Counted from the stretch's first letter, positions 1 through 6,354 are shown. The stretch is DNA of 17,084 nt from Acidimicrobiia bacterium (GCA_017853455.1 JAFMJM010000026.1:1-17084); one strand, 5' to 3'. Notes: generated from the letters alone by a model not told the origin. Numbers and translations: made by a program.

Positions 1-967
1 CACCGGGCCCGAGGGGCTCGTCGTCACGGACCGCATCGCGCAGCGACGCGAAGAACGCGTCGTCGTCGAGCTGGGCACCACCGGGCTCGGGGGCGGTACC
101 GGCCCACGCGGGCTCGGCCGGTGCGGCCGGAGCCGGGGCCGGGGCCGGAGCGGGCTCGCCCCAACCGGTGGGCTCCGCTCCCCAGCCACCCTCGAGGGGC
201 AGCTCGGCGGGCTCGGCGACCACCACGGCCTCCTCGTAGGTCTCCACCTCGTACTCGACCACCGGCACGGGGGCGGTCGGGTCGGGCAGGGCGGCGGGCG
301 GCTCCGGCAGGGCCGGCGGCTCGGGCTCCTCGACGGCGAACGTCATGCCCTCGGTGCGCAGCACCGGACGCACCGGAGCGACGATGCCGTCACCGGTGGT
401 CTGCGACAGGTGCTCGAGCTCGGCCTCGATGGCCCGCCGCACCCGGGCCCGGTAGTCGGTGGCGAACCGGACGAGGGCGTCGACGTCGGAGGTGAGGGCG
501 TCGCGGGTGGAGGCGAGCTGGGAGATCTCGGCCTCGATGCGGCGCCGTTCGGTCTCGGCGATGCGCCGGGCCGTCGTCTCGGCCTCGCTCACCATGGCGT
601 GCGCCCGGGACTCGGCCTCGGTCGTCAGCTGGTGGGCGCGGGCCTGGGCCTCCGACAGCGCCTCGTCGGCGGCACGCTGCGCCAGGATCAGCGTGCGTTG
701 GATCACGTCACCGCTGCCGGCGGGCACCGCGGCCGGAGCCGGTGCCGGCACCGGGGCGGGCGCCGCGACGGGCGCGGCTGCGACGGCCGGCGCCCCGGCG
801 CGGGCGCTCGTCGACGCGAGGCGCTCCTGGAGGATGCGGATCTGGTGCTCGAGGTGCTCGATCGTCGATGCGGCGCGCTCGAGCAGCTCGTCGACGTCGT
901 CGCGGTGGTAGCCCCGGAAGGCTTCCCGAATCTCGACGTCGCGCAGTTCCTGGGGGGTCACGTCCAT
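1..967 (-). CDS. divIVA: DivIVA/Wag31-like polar growth and septum-site coiled-coil protein (3' end beyond window)
   Basis: The frame is open from an ATG at 967 to the left edge (322 codons, no stop), so the gene is partial at its C-terminus. The first 50 residues match the DivIVA membrane-binding domain: MDVTPQELRDVEIREAFRGY followed by HRDDVDELL, then a heptad-like helix. A Pro/Ala/Val linker (about 52-85) follows, then a long charged coiled coil (about 86-190) and an acidic Pro/Glu/Ala-rich tail (about 199-298) with a PAPAPAPA run. The visible end is DDDAFFASLRDAV followed by RDDEPLGPG. In Actinomycetota, DivIVA binds curved membrane at poles and septa and directs wall growth. It is the last gene of the cluster in view and is preceded by a 79-base gap with a promoter-like box. 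The family call is firm; the role in this organism is inferred. Confidence 0.9.
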   Translation of the reverse strand, partial: MDVTPQELRDVEIREAFRGYHRDDVDELLERAASTIEHLEHQIRILQERLASTSARAGAPAVAAAPVAAPAPVPAPAPAAVPAGSGDVIQRTLILAQRAADEALSEAQARAHQLTTEAESRAHAMVSEAETTARRIAETERRRIEAEISQLASTRDALTSDVDALVRFATDYRARVRRAIEAELEHLSQTTGDGIVAPVRPVLRTEGMTFAVEEPEPPALPEPPAALPDPTAPVPVVEYEVETYEEAVVVAEPAELPLEGGWGAEPTGWGEPAPAPAPAPAAPAEPAWAGTAPEPGGAQLDDDAFFASLRDAVRDDEPLGPG

Positions 968-975
968 GGGGCGCA

Positions 976-981
976 ATGCTA
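976..981 (-). promoter_or_regulatory. Probable -10 box of a leaderless divIVA promoter
   Basis: On the minus strand the hexamer reads TAGCAT and fits the TANNNT -10 pattern. Its last base is exactly 8 bases from the divIVA ATG at 967, which would put the transcript start at or next to the start codon. No Shine-Dalgarno sequence is seen between box and ATG. There is no good TTGACA-like -35; a GTGCACGC element lies 27 bases upstream (about 1001-1008). The same arrangement occurs before sepF. Confidence 0.55.
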
Positions 982-1020
982 CCGATGGCCCGCCCGACCG
1001 GCGTGCACCACTCCCGATCC

Positions 1021-1033
1021 GGCCACCGTGGCC
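1021..1033. promoter_or_regulatory. 13-base palindrome in the yggT-divIVA gap
   Basis: The 13 bases form GGCCAC-C-GTGGCC, a perfect inverted repeat around one central base. It lies in the 79-base non-coding gap, about 40 bases upstream of the divIVA -10 box. It is too tight for a good RNA hairpin, so an operator-like protein site is more plausible than a terminator. Chance occurrence in GC-rich DNA is possible. Confidence 0.25.
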
Positions 1034-1046
1034 GTCGAACCCGGGA

Positions 1047-1295
1047 TCAGCAGATGACGCCCTGGATCAGGAACAGGGCGAACACGAGCACCAGGAACGA
1101 CAGGTCGATCATCCCGACCGTCGGCACGATCCTGCGCAACGGGGCCAGCGCCCACTCGGTGAGGTCGGTCAGGACCCGGTTGGCGGTGGCGAGGCCCGAC
1201 CCGGGGCGGACCGGGAACCACGACAGGACCGCCCGCAGGAACAGGACGACGATGAAGACCGTGATGAGGTTGCAGAGGATCTCGGAGAGGGACAC
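1047..1295 (-). CDS. yggT: YggT-family small integral membrane protein
   Basis: An 82-residue protein starting at GTG, three bases after the sepF stop. It has two hydrophobic segments, about residues 6-24 (ITVFIVVLFLRAVLSWFPV) and about 62-80 (IDLSFLVLVFALFLIQGV). Between them is a short polar loop with the family-like LTEWALAPLRRIVP stretch. The YggT family has one or two copies of this two-helix unit; this is the single short form. Its position between sepF and divIVA matches the conserved actinobacterial order (the Rv2146c position in Mycobacterium tuberculosis). The molecular function is not well defined; a membrane role linked to division or envelope maintenance is inferred from the neighbours. 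Confidence 0.85.
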   Translation of the reverse strand: MSLSEILCNLITVFIVVLFLRAVLSWFPVRPGSGLATANRVLTDLTEWALAPLRRIVPTVGMIDLSFLVLVFALFLIQGVIC

Positions 1296-1298
1296 CGA

Positions 1299-1868
1299 TC
1301 AGTCCCGGTACAGGCCGCGCGCGGAGAGGCGCTCCTTCTCCTCCTCGGAGACCTCGACGTTCGTCGGGGTGAGCAGGAACACCTGGTCGGCCACCCGCGA
1401 CATCGAGCCACCGACGCCGTAGGCCAGACCACTGGCGAAGTCGATCAGCCGCCGCTGGAGGTCGCGGGGCACACCCTGGAGGTTGACGATCACCGGCTGG
1501 TTGACCTTGAGCCGGTCCCCGATCTCCTGGGCGCTGTTGAAGCCGTGCGGCTCCACGACGTGGACCCGGGCCGAGCCGGCGGTGCGTAGCACCCCGCCCG
1601 TCGACACGGTCACCGCCGAGGGCTGGACCGTCGGGGTGTCGCGCGGGATCGTCCGGACGGTGGGCTCGTTGCCGTAGGGCTCCGGAGCGGAACGGACCAC
1701 CCGGATGTCGCCCGGACCGTCGGACGTCCGGCCGTCGTGGCCCCGGGGCGTCTCGGGCCGGCTCGGGAGCGCGTCGTGCCCGTGGTCGTCGTCGAAGCCG
1801 TCGTCGTAGTAGACGTCGTCGTCCTGGAGGCCCAGATAGACCATCGCACGGCGCATGAACGATGCCAT
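1299..1868 (-). CDS. sepF: SepF, FtsZ-binding membrane anchor of the Z-ring
   Basis: A 189-residue protein. I chose the ATG at 1868 because the protein then begins MASFMRRAMVYLGLQ, the amphipathic membrane-binding helix typical of SepF, and because a -10-like box lies 8 bases upstream. A more upstream frame opening to about 1910 would add a Pro/Arg stretch unlike the family. An acidic, disordered linker (about 16-95, with DDDVYYDDGFDDD) leads to the SepF core (about 100-180: RVHVVEPHGFNSAQEIGDRL, then VIVNLQGV, RRLIDFASGLAYGVGG and VFLLTP). SepF ties FtsZ filaments to the membrane and substitutes for FtsA, which is absent from this cluster. The protein ends three bases before yggT. Confidence 0.93.
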   Translation of the reverse strand: MASFMRRAMVYLGLQDDDVYYDDGFDDDHGHDALPSRPETPRGHDGRTSDGPGDIRVVRSAPEPYGNEPTVRTIPRDTPTVQPSAVTVSTGGVLRTAGSARVHVVEPHGFNSAQEIGDRLKVNQPVIVNLQGVPRDLQRRLIDFASGLAYGVGGSMSRVADQVFLLTPTNVEVSEEEKERLSARGLYRD

Positions 1869-1876
1869 GGGTCGAC

Positions 1877-1882
1877 AGGGTA
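1877..1882 (-). promoter_or_regulatory. Probable -10 box of a leaderless sepF promoter
   Basis: On the minus strand the hexamer is TACCCT (TANNNT), ending 8 bases before the sepF ATG at 1868. There is no Shine-Dalgarno in the 46-base gap after yggS. From CGGTA to the ATG, 15 of 20 bases are identical to the matching stretch before divIVA. A GTGCCACGGC element lies 28 bases upstream (about 1901-1910), comparable to GTGCACGC before divIVA. A leaderless transcript starting at the ATG is inferred. Confidence 0.5.
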
Positions 1883-1914
1883 CCGCCGCACCCGCGGGCG
1901 GCCGTGGCACCCGG

Positions 1915-2556
1915 TCAGCGGTGCCCGAACAGGAGGCTCCCGACCCGCACCAGGGTGGCGCCCTCCTCGACCGCCACCTCGAAGTCGCCGCTCATCCCCA
2001 TCGAGCACTCGGGCAGACCCAGGTCCCGGGCCCGGGCCGCCAGATCGGCGAAGAAGGGTCGGGGATCGGTCCCGGCGGGCGGCACGGTCATCAGACCGAC
2101 CACGTCGAGCCCGGCGGCGCGGGCCTCCCCGACCAGCCCGGCGACCTCGGCCGGGGCGCAACCCGCCTTCTGGGCCTCGCCCGCCTGGTTGACCTCGACG
2201 AGCACCCGGGCGGCCGGGGCCCGCTCGGCGAGCACGGGGACCAGTGCGGACCGGTCGACCGTGTGCCAGCACGAGACCCACGGGGCCAGGGCCTTGACCT
2301 TGTTGCGCTGGAGCGGGCCGATGAAGTGCCAGGTCGGGGCCAGGTCGGCGAGGTCGGGGGCCTTGGCCAGCAGCTCCTGGGCGCGGTTCTCGCCGAGGTC
2401 GGTGCAACCGGCGGCCAGGAGGGGGCGGATGCGCTCCACCGGGACCGTCTTCGAGGCGGCCACCACCGTGACCGCCGCCGGGTCGCGGCCGACCCGCTCG
2501 GCCGCCGCCGCCACCCGCCGGAGCACGTCAGCCCAGGCGACGGCCACGCCGCTCAC
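1915..2556 (-). CDS. yggS: YggS/PLPBP pyridoxal-phosphate homeostasis protein
   Basis: A 213-residue, single-domain PLP-binding protein of the alanine-racemase-like barrel fold. The likely Schiff-base lysine is K36 in VVAASKTVP. Further family motifs are GENRAQELLAK (about 55-65), WHFIGPLQRNKVK (about 76-88), LVEVNQAGEAQKAG (about 119-132), and the phosphate-binding SMGMSGDFEVAVEEGATLVR with GSLLFG at the C-terminus. The family has no established enzymatic activity; it buffers PLP and affects amino-acid pools. The start is GTG at 2556, overlapping the pgeF stop as GTGA. Its place between pgeF and sepF is conserved in Actinomycetota. The length is slightly shorter than many homologues (about 230) but all motifs are present. 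Confidence 0.93.
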   Translation of the reverse strand: MSGVAVAWADVLRRVAAAAERVGRDPAAVTVVAASKTVPVERIRPLLAAGCTDLGENRAQELLAKAPDLADLAPTWHFIGPLQRNKVKALAPWVSCWHTVDRSALVPVLAERAPAARVLVEVNQAGEAQKAGCAPAEVAGLVGEARAAGLDVVGLMTVPPAGTDPRPFFADLAARARDLGLPECSMGMSGDFEVAVEEGATLVRVGSLLFGHR

Positions 2557-3263
2557 GGGAGCCAGGCCACGAGCGCCTGCCGACCGGTCCGTGCGTCGCG
2601 CCGGTGGGAGAAGTAGCGCCGGTCGGCGGCGGTGCAGACACCGTCGTCCGCGACGTCGGGCACCCCGACCTCCGCCAGCGCCACCCGGATCCCGGCGGGC
2701 ACGTCGAGGGCGGGGGTGCCGGTGGTGGTGCGCCCGGCGACGGTCGGGCCGAACCGGTCGACGAGGCGGGCGAGGTCGTCGGGGCCGAACTCGTAGGCCG
2801 CGGGTCGGATGCAGGGGCCGACCGCGGCACGGACCTCACCCGACCCGATCTCGCGGAGGCGCTCGACCGCCCGGGCGAGCACCCCGGCGGCCAGCCCCCT
2901 CCAGCCGGCGTGCACGACGCCCACGCCGACGTCGTCGGCCAGGAGCACCGGAGCGCAGTCGGCGGTCATCACGACCAGGGTCACGCCGCGCTCGACCGTC
3001 ACGGCGGCGTCGGCTGCCGGCGGGACCGCCGGAGCGGGACCGACCGCGGTGACGACCTCGGCGCCGTGCACCTGGTCGAGGAACCACCACCCGCCGGGGT
3101 CGAGCCCCAGGCGGTCGGCGAGCCGGGCCCGGTTGCGGGCCACGGCGTCGGGATCGTCACCGACGTGGCCCGCGAGGTTGGCGGAATCGAAGGGCGGACC
3201 GGAGGTCCCTCCGACACGATCGGTCCAGACGGCGCGGGCGGCGCCGAGGCGACGCTCGATCAG
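2553..3263 (-). CDS. pgeF: PgeF/YfiH laccase-domain protein, predicted to start at CTG
   Basis: Metal-binding laccase-domain family (YfiH/YlmD/PgeF/LACC1). Seen are DQVHGAEVV (His about 66), MTADCAPVLLAD (Cys about 103), GVVHAGWRG (His about 119) and AAVGPCIRPAAYEFG, the conserved His/Cys/His core. The first ATG/GTG/TTG in frame is a GTG at 3143, giving only 196 residues and losing conserved sequence. The frame remains open upstream and encodes VWTDRVGGTSGPPF and then NLAGHVGDDPDAV, the family's N-terminal TxRxGGxS and NLxxHVGDDP motifs. The only sensible start is CTG at 3263, which gives 236 residues (normal length) and forms a CTGA overlap with the ftsZ stop. In E. coli the protein edits peptidoglycan precursors by removing misincorporated L-Ser; other members act on purine nucleosides. 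The substrate here is unknown. Confidence 0.85.
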   Translation of the reverse strand: MIERRLGAARAVWTDRVGGTSGPPFDSANLAGHVGDDPDAVARNRARLADRLGLDPGGWWFLDQVHGAEVVTAVGPAPAVPPAADAAVTVERGVTLVVMTADCAPVLLADDVGVGVVHAGWRGLAAGVLARAVERLREIGSGEVRAAVGPCIRPAAYEFGPDDLARLVDRFGPTVAGRTTTGTPALDVPAGIRVALAEVGVPDVADDGVCTAADRRYFSHRRDARTGRQALVAWLP

Positions 3264-4426
3264 CGCAGGAACTCGGGGACGTCGAAGTCGTCGTCGCCCC
3301 CGTCGGCCTCGGGCTCGGGCTCCTCGAAGGTGCCGCCCAGGAGGGACCGGCCGATGCCCCGGCGCGGAGAGCGCGTGTCGCGCGACTCCCGGGGCTCGAG
3401 CGGCTCGCGGGGCTCGCGCGACTCACGGGACTCGCGGGCCGACGGTGCGAGGGGGCGCTCGGTGAGCCGCTCCCCCTCGAAGCGGTCGAAGCCGGCCGCG
3501 ATGACCGTGATGCGGACCTCGTCGCCCATGTCGTCGTCGACGACCGTGCCGAAGATGATGTTGGCGTCGGGGTGGGCCGTGCCGCGCACGATCTCGGCCG
3601 CCTCGTTGACCTCGAAGAGGCCCAGGTCGGACGGCCCGGAGATGTTGAGCAGCAGGCCACGCGCCCCCTCGAGGCTGGCCTCGAGGAGCGGGCTGGAGAT
3701 CGCCGCCCGGGCGGCGTTGACCGACCGGTTGTCGCCCGAGCCGTAGCCGACGCCCATCAGGGCGGTGCCGGCGTTCTGCATGATCATGCGCACGTCGGCG
3801 AAGTCGGTGTTGATGAGGCCGGGCGTCGTGATCAGGTCGGTGATGCCCTGCACGCCGTGGAACAGCACGTCGTCGGCCATGCGGAACGCCTGGAGCATCG
3901 ACGTGCGGTCGTCGGCGGCGTCGAGCAGCCGGTCGTTGGGGATGACGATCAGGGTGTCGACCTTCTCGCGCAGCGCCTGGATGCCGGCATCGGCCTGGAC
4001 GGCCCGGCGCCGACCCTCGAACCCGAACGGCCGGGTGACGATGGCGATGGTCAGCGCACCGAGACCGCGGGCGATCTCGGCGATGATCGGGGCGGCGCCC
4101 GTACCGGTGCCGCCACCCTCGCCCGCGGTGATGAACACCATGTCGGCGCCGCGCAGGACCTCTTCGATCTCGTCACGGTGGTCCTCGGCGGCCTGGCGAC
4201 CCACGTCGGGGTCGGAGCCGGCACCGAGCCCACGCGTGAGCTGGCGGCCGATGTCGAGCTTGACGTCGGCGTCGCTCATCAGCAGCGCCTGGGCGTCGGT
4301 GTTGACCGAGACGAACTCGCACCCCTTCAGCGACGCCTCGATCATGCGGTTGATGGCGTTGCCCCCGCCGCCGCCGCAGCCGACGACCTTGATCACGGCG
4401 AGGTAGTTCTGCGGCTCAGCCAGCAT
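3260..4426 (-). CDS. ftsZ: FtsZ, tubulin-like GTPase that forms the division ring
   Basis: A 388-residue protein. The start is ATG at 4426, giving MLAEPQNYLAVIKVVGCGGG; an AAGGGA Shine-Dalgarno lies 7 bases upstream. A GTG one codon earlier is possible, and the frame opens to 4474 with non-homologous sequence. The GTPase domain has GCGGGGGNAINRM (about 17-29), VNTDAQAL (about 41-48), the tubulin signature GEGGGTGTGAAP (102-113) and the T7-loop NTDFADVRMIM (206-216, catalytic Asp about 208 and 211). The core ends near residue 318. It is followed by a short linker of Arg/Glu/Ser-Pro repeats (about 331-353) and the conserved C-terminal peptide DDDFDVPEFLR, which binds partners such as SepF. It stands 96 bases after ftsQ, the largest gap in the cluster, so separate expression is plausible. 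Confidence 0.98.
   Translation of the reverse strand: MLAEPQNYLAVIKVVGCGGGGGNAINRMIEASLKGCEFVSVNTDAQALLMSDADVKLDIGRQLTRGLGAGSDPDVGRQAAEDHRDEIEEVLRGADMVFITAGEGGGTGTGAAPIIAEIARGLGALTIAIVTRPFGFEGRRRAVQADAGIQALREKVDTLIVIPNDRLLDAADDRTSMLQAFRMADDVLFHGVQGITDLITTPGLINTDFADVRMIMQNAGTALMGVGYGSGDNRSVNAARAAISSPLLEASLEGARGLLLNISGPSDLGLFEVNEAAEIVRGTAHPDANIIFGTVVDDDMGDEVRITVIAAGFDRFEGERLTERPLAPSARESRESREPREPLEPRESRDTRSPRRGIGRSLLGGTFEEPEPEADGGDDDFDVPEFLR
3381..3434 (-). repeat. Six degenerate 9-base repeats in the ftsZ linker
   Basis: Six nonamers run in tandem, on the plus strand cgcgactcc, cggggctcg, agcggctcg, cggggctcg, cgcgactca, cgggactcg. They encode RES/REP/LEP-type triplets in the FtsZ linker (minus strand), giving alternating positive and negative charges. 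The period of three codons keeps the frame. This suggests expansion by slippage or unequal recombination. Confidence 0.8.
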
Positions 4427-4522
4427 CACCCGTTCCCTTCGTCGCGCCCACGACGGGCTCCACGGACTCCCCATTCTTCCCCGAGGAGCGCCCCAGTGGG
4501 TGGACCCCCCGCCGGACGCGGT
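4427..4522 (-). other. 96-base ftsQ-ftsZ intergenic leader
   Basis: This is the longest non-coding stretch in the window. It holds the ftsZ ribosome-binding site but no convincing TANNNT -10 box or terminator. An ftsZ-specific promoter here, or inside ftsQ, is expected from other actinobacteria but cannot be pinpointed. There is no ftsA here. Confidence 0.5.
4434..4439 (-). promoter_or_regulatory. Shine-Dalgarno of ftsZ
   Basis: On the minus strand the sequence is AAGGGA, 7 bases before the ATG at 4426. It is the only clear Shine-Dalgarno-like purine stretch I find before a gene in this window. It supports the ATG over the adjacent GTG at 4429, whose spacing would be only four bases. Confidence 0.55.
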
Positions 4523-5437
4523 TCAGCCGCTCACCGGGGACGACGGGACGCTGACGTCGAGGTAGGTCGGCAGGGCGTCGCCCAGGGTGGCCAGGACCGC
4601 CGCGGCCACCCGCGACTTGGTCGCCACCCCGACGGGCCGGCCGAACCGGACCTGGGGACCGTCGGCCACCTGGACGACCAGGGACCCGTCGTCGATCGCC
4701 ACCGACGCCGCCCGGGTGGCCAGGTCGGGGGTGAGCGCGCCGGCGGCCCGGGCCAGCACCCGCGGGGCGATGTGACCACCGGGCCGGGCCAGGTCGGCCG
4801 CCCCCTGCAGCTCGGGGATCGCGCCGGGCTGCTGATCGGCCGACCACAGGACCTGCCCGGTCCGGTCGACCACGAGGTAGTGCGGCGGGGCCCCGGAGGG
4901 CCCCGGCACCGTCACCCGACCGACCGGCACCCGGGGCTCGACGGTGATGCGCACCGTGTGCGGCCACGACCGCCGGACCCGGGCCCGGGAGACCCACGGC
5001 AGGCCCTCGACCCGGCCGGACACCCGGCCCGGCCACACGAGGGCCAGGGCGTCTCCGGCGTGCACCCCCGAGGCCCGACGCACGGCGGGCTCGCGTCCGC
5101 CGATCGCGCCCACCACCTCGATCCGGGTCACCTCGAGCAACGGCGACCCGAGGACCACCCACCCGACGAGCACCGCCCCGGCCAGCGTGCCGACGACGAT
5201 CCAGCGCCGACGACGCCGTCCGGCGGCGTCCCGTCCGGGAGCGGACGTCCCGGCGGTCTTCCCGGCAGACTTCCCGGCGGTCTTCGCGGCGTTCTTCTTC
5301 GGCGGCTCGGCGGTGGCCTTCCCCCCCGACCTCCTCTCCCCCGACCCCTTCGCCGGCGTCCGCCGACCGGCCGGGACACCGGACCGGCGCGGTGGGTCCG
5401 GGCGCTCCGGGGAACGCCGACGGGGCGGGCCGGTCAC
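4523..5437 (-). CDS. ftsQ: FtsQ/DivIB divisome protein with POTRA domain
   Basis: A 304-residue bitopic membrane protein. A long basic N-terminal cytoplasmic tail (1-78), rich in Arg, Pro, Lys and Ala and including KTAGKSAGKTAGTSA, ends in RRRRRW. One transmembrane helix follows (about 79-97, IVVGTLAGAVLVGWVVL). The extracytoplasmic POTRA domain (about 101-168) begins LEVTRIEVVGA and includes LPWVSRARVRRSWPHTVRI. The FtsQ domain follows (YLVVDRTGQVLW, then the C-terminal KSRVAAAVLATL and YLDVSVPSSPVSG). FtsQ links early and late divisome parts and regulates FtsW-FtsI. The start is GTG at 5437, overlapping the murB stop as GTGA. Family identity rests on architecture and position as well as motifs, since FtsQ sequences diverge widely. 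Confidence 0.93.
   Translation of the reverse strand: MTGPPRRRSPERPDPPRRSGVPAGRRTPAKGSGERRSGGKATAEPPKKNAAKTAGKSAGKTAGTSAPGRDAAGRRRRRWIVVGTLAGAVLVGWVVLGSPLLEVTRIEVVGAIGGREPAVRRASGVHAGDALALVWPGRVSGRVEGLPWVSRARVRRSWPHTVRITVEPRVPVGRVTVPGPSGAPPHYLVVDRTGQVLWSADQQPGAIPELQGAADLARPGGHIAPRVLARAAGALTPDLATRAASVAIDDGSLVVQVADGPQVRFGRPVGVATKSRVAAAVLATLGDALPTYLDVSVPSSPVSG
5249..5284 (-). repeat. Three tandem 12-base repeats in the ftsQ tail
   Basis: On the plus strand the units are cccggcggtctt, cccggcagactt and cccggcggtctt. The first and third are identical and the second differs at two positions. They encode the Lys-Thr/Ser-Ala-Gly repeats of the FtsQ cytoplasmic tail and keep the reading frame. Confidence 0.85.
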
Positions 5438-6354
5438 CCGGCCCCGTCGAAGCCGACCAGGCGCAGCTCGGGCTCGAGGAGCACGCCCGACGCCGCCAGC
5501 ACCCGCTCACGCACCGCCACCACCAGCGCGTGGACGTCGTCGGCGCGCGCGTCCGCCTCCGCCTGGATGAAGTTGGCGTGCTTCTCCGACACCACGGCGC
5601 CCCCCACCCGCAGACCCTTGCACCCGGCCGCCTCGATGAGACGACCGGCGGCGTCCCCCGGTGGGTTCTTGAACACCGAGCCACCGTTGGCCCCCCCGGG
5701 CTGGTGCTCCCGGCGCCACCGCACGATCTCGTCGAGGCGGGCGGCGCAGGCATCGGGGTCGTCGGGTGTCACCACGAACTCCGCCTCGGTCACGACGTCG
5801 CCGGACCCGAGGTCGGAGTGCCGGTAGGTCAGGCCCAGATCCGCACCGTCGAGCCGCCGGAGCGGCCCGCCGCGGATCGATGCGACCGTTGCCGACACGA
5901 GCACGTCGCGGGTCTCGCTCCCGTGGCCGCCCGCGTTCATCCGCACGGCGCCACCGACCGAGCCGGGGATGCCGACGTAGAACTCGAGTCCGGTGCGCCC
6001 GGCGGCGGCGGCCCGGCGGGCCAGGACCGGCAGGGCCACCGCTCCCCCGGCCCGCACCCGGTCGACACCGACCTCCACCGCCTCGAAGTCGCCGGTCAGC
6101 ACGAGTCCGACGCCGTCGAAGCCCCGGTCGGCCACGAGGAGGTTGGAACCCCGCCCCACCACCAGCACACGGACGTCGGCGGCGTCGGCCAGCACCGCCC
6201 CGACCCGGGCCAGGGCGGCGGCGTCGGGCACCCGCACGACGACCGCCACGGGGCCCCCGATCCGGTAGGTCCCGAGATCACCGGCGGGGACGTCGCGCGC
6301 GACCCCATCCGGGACGGCCCCGGCGAGGGCGACCGCGAGGGCGTCGGGGATCAT
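5434..6354 (-). CDS. murB: MurB, UDP-N-acetylenolpyruvoylglucosamine reductase
   Basis: A 306-residue flavoenzyme that reduces UDP-GlcNAc-enolpyruvate to UDP-MurNAc using NADPH and FAD. The FAD-binding part has TYRIGGPV (about 29-36), VVGRGSNLLVADRGFDG (about 65-81), and GIPGSVGGAVRMNAGGHG (about 128-145). The substrate part has TYRHSDLG (about 176-183) and NGGSVFKNP (about 223-231) with the proton-donating Ser. It continues with AGCKGLRVGGAVVSEKHANF, then the catalytic Glu in LLEPELRLVG near the end. The start is ATG at 6354, forming an ATGA overlap with the murC stop; the frame opens to 6687, but upstream sequence lies inside murC and lacks homology. murB is absent from the dcw cluster in Mycobacterium and Streptomyces, so its place here is a lineage marker. 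Confidence 0.96.
   Translation of the reverse strand: MIPDALAVALAGAVPDGVARDVPAGDLGTYRIGGPVAVVVRVPDAAALARVGAVLADAADVRVLVVGRGSNLLVADRGFDGVGLVLTGDFEAVEVGVDRVRAGGAVALPVLARRAAAAGRTGLEFYVGIPGSVGGAVRMNAGGHGSETRDVLVSATVASIRGGPLRRLDGADLGLTYRHSDLGSGDVVTEAEFVVTPDDPDACAARLDEIVRWRREHQPGGANGGSVFKNPPGDAAGRLIEAAGCKGLRVGGAVVSEKHANFIQAEADARADDVHALVVAVRERVLAASGVLLEPELRLVGFDGAG

Noticed and set aside
1885..1902. GCCGC/GCGGC hairpin in the yggS-sepF gap as a terminator
   Set aside because: The stem is only five pairs with an eight-base loop and no T run follows; such short GC stems are common in this sequence.
3264..3746. Alternative upstream starts for pgeF inside ftsZ
   Set aside because: I read the pgeF frame back through the FtsZ C-terminal codons to about 3360 and found no ATG, GTG or TTG; the encoded sequence there is Arg/Pro-rich and unlike the family.
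3572..5827. Long plus-strand open frame of about 750 codons
   Set aside because: It lies antisense to ftsZ, ftsQ and part of murB, has low-complexity Arg/Gly/Pro/Asp-rich translation and no recognisable domain. Long antisense frames are expected in very GC-rich coding DNA.
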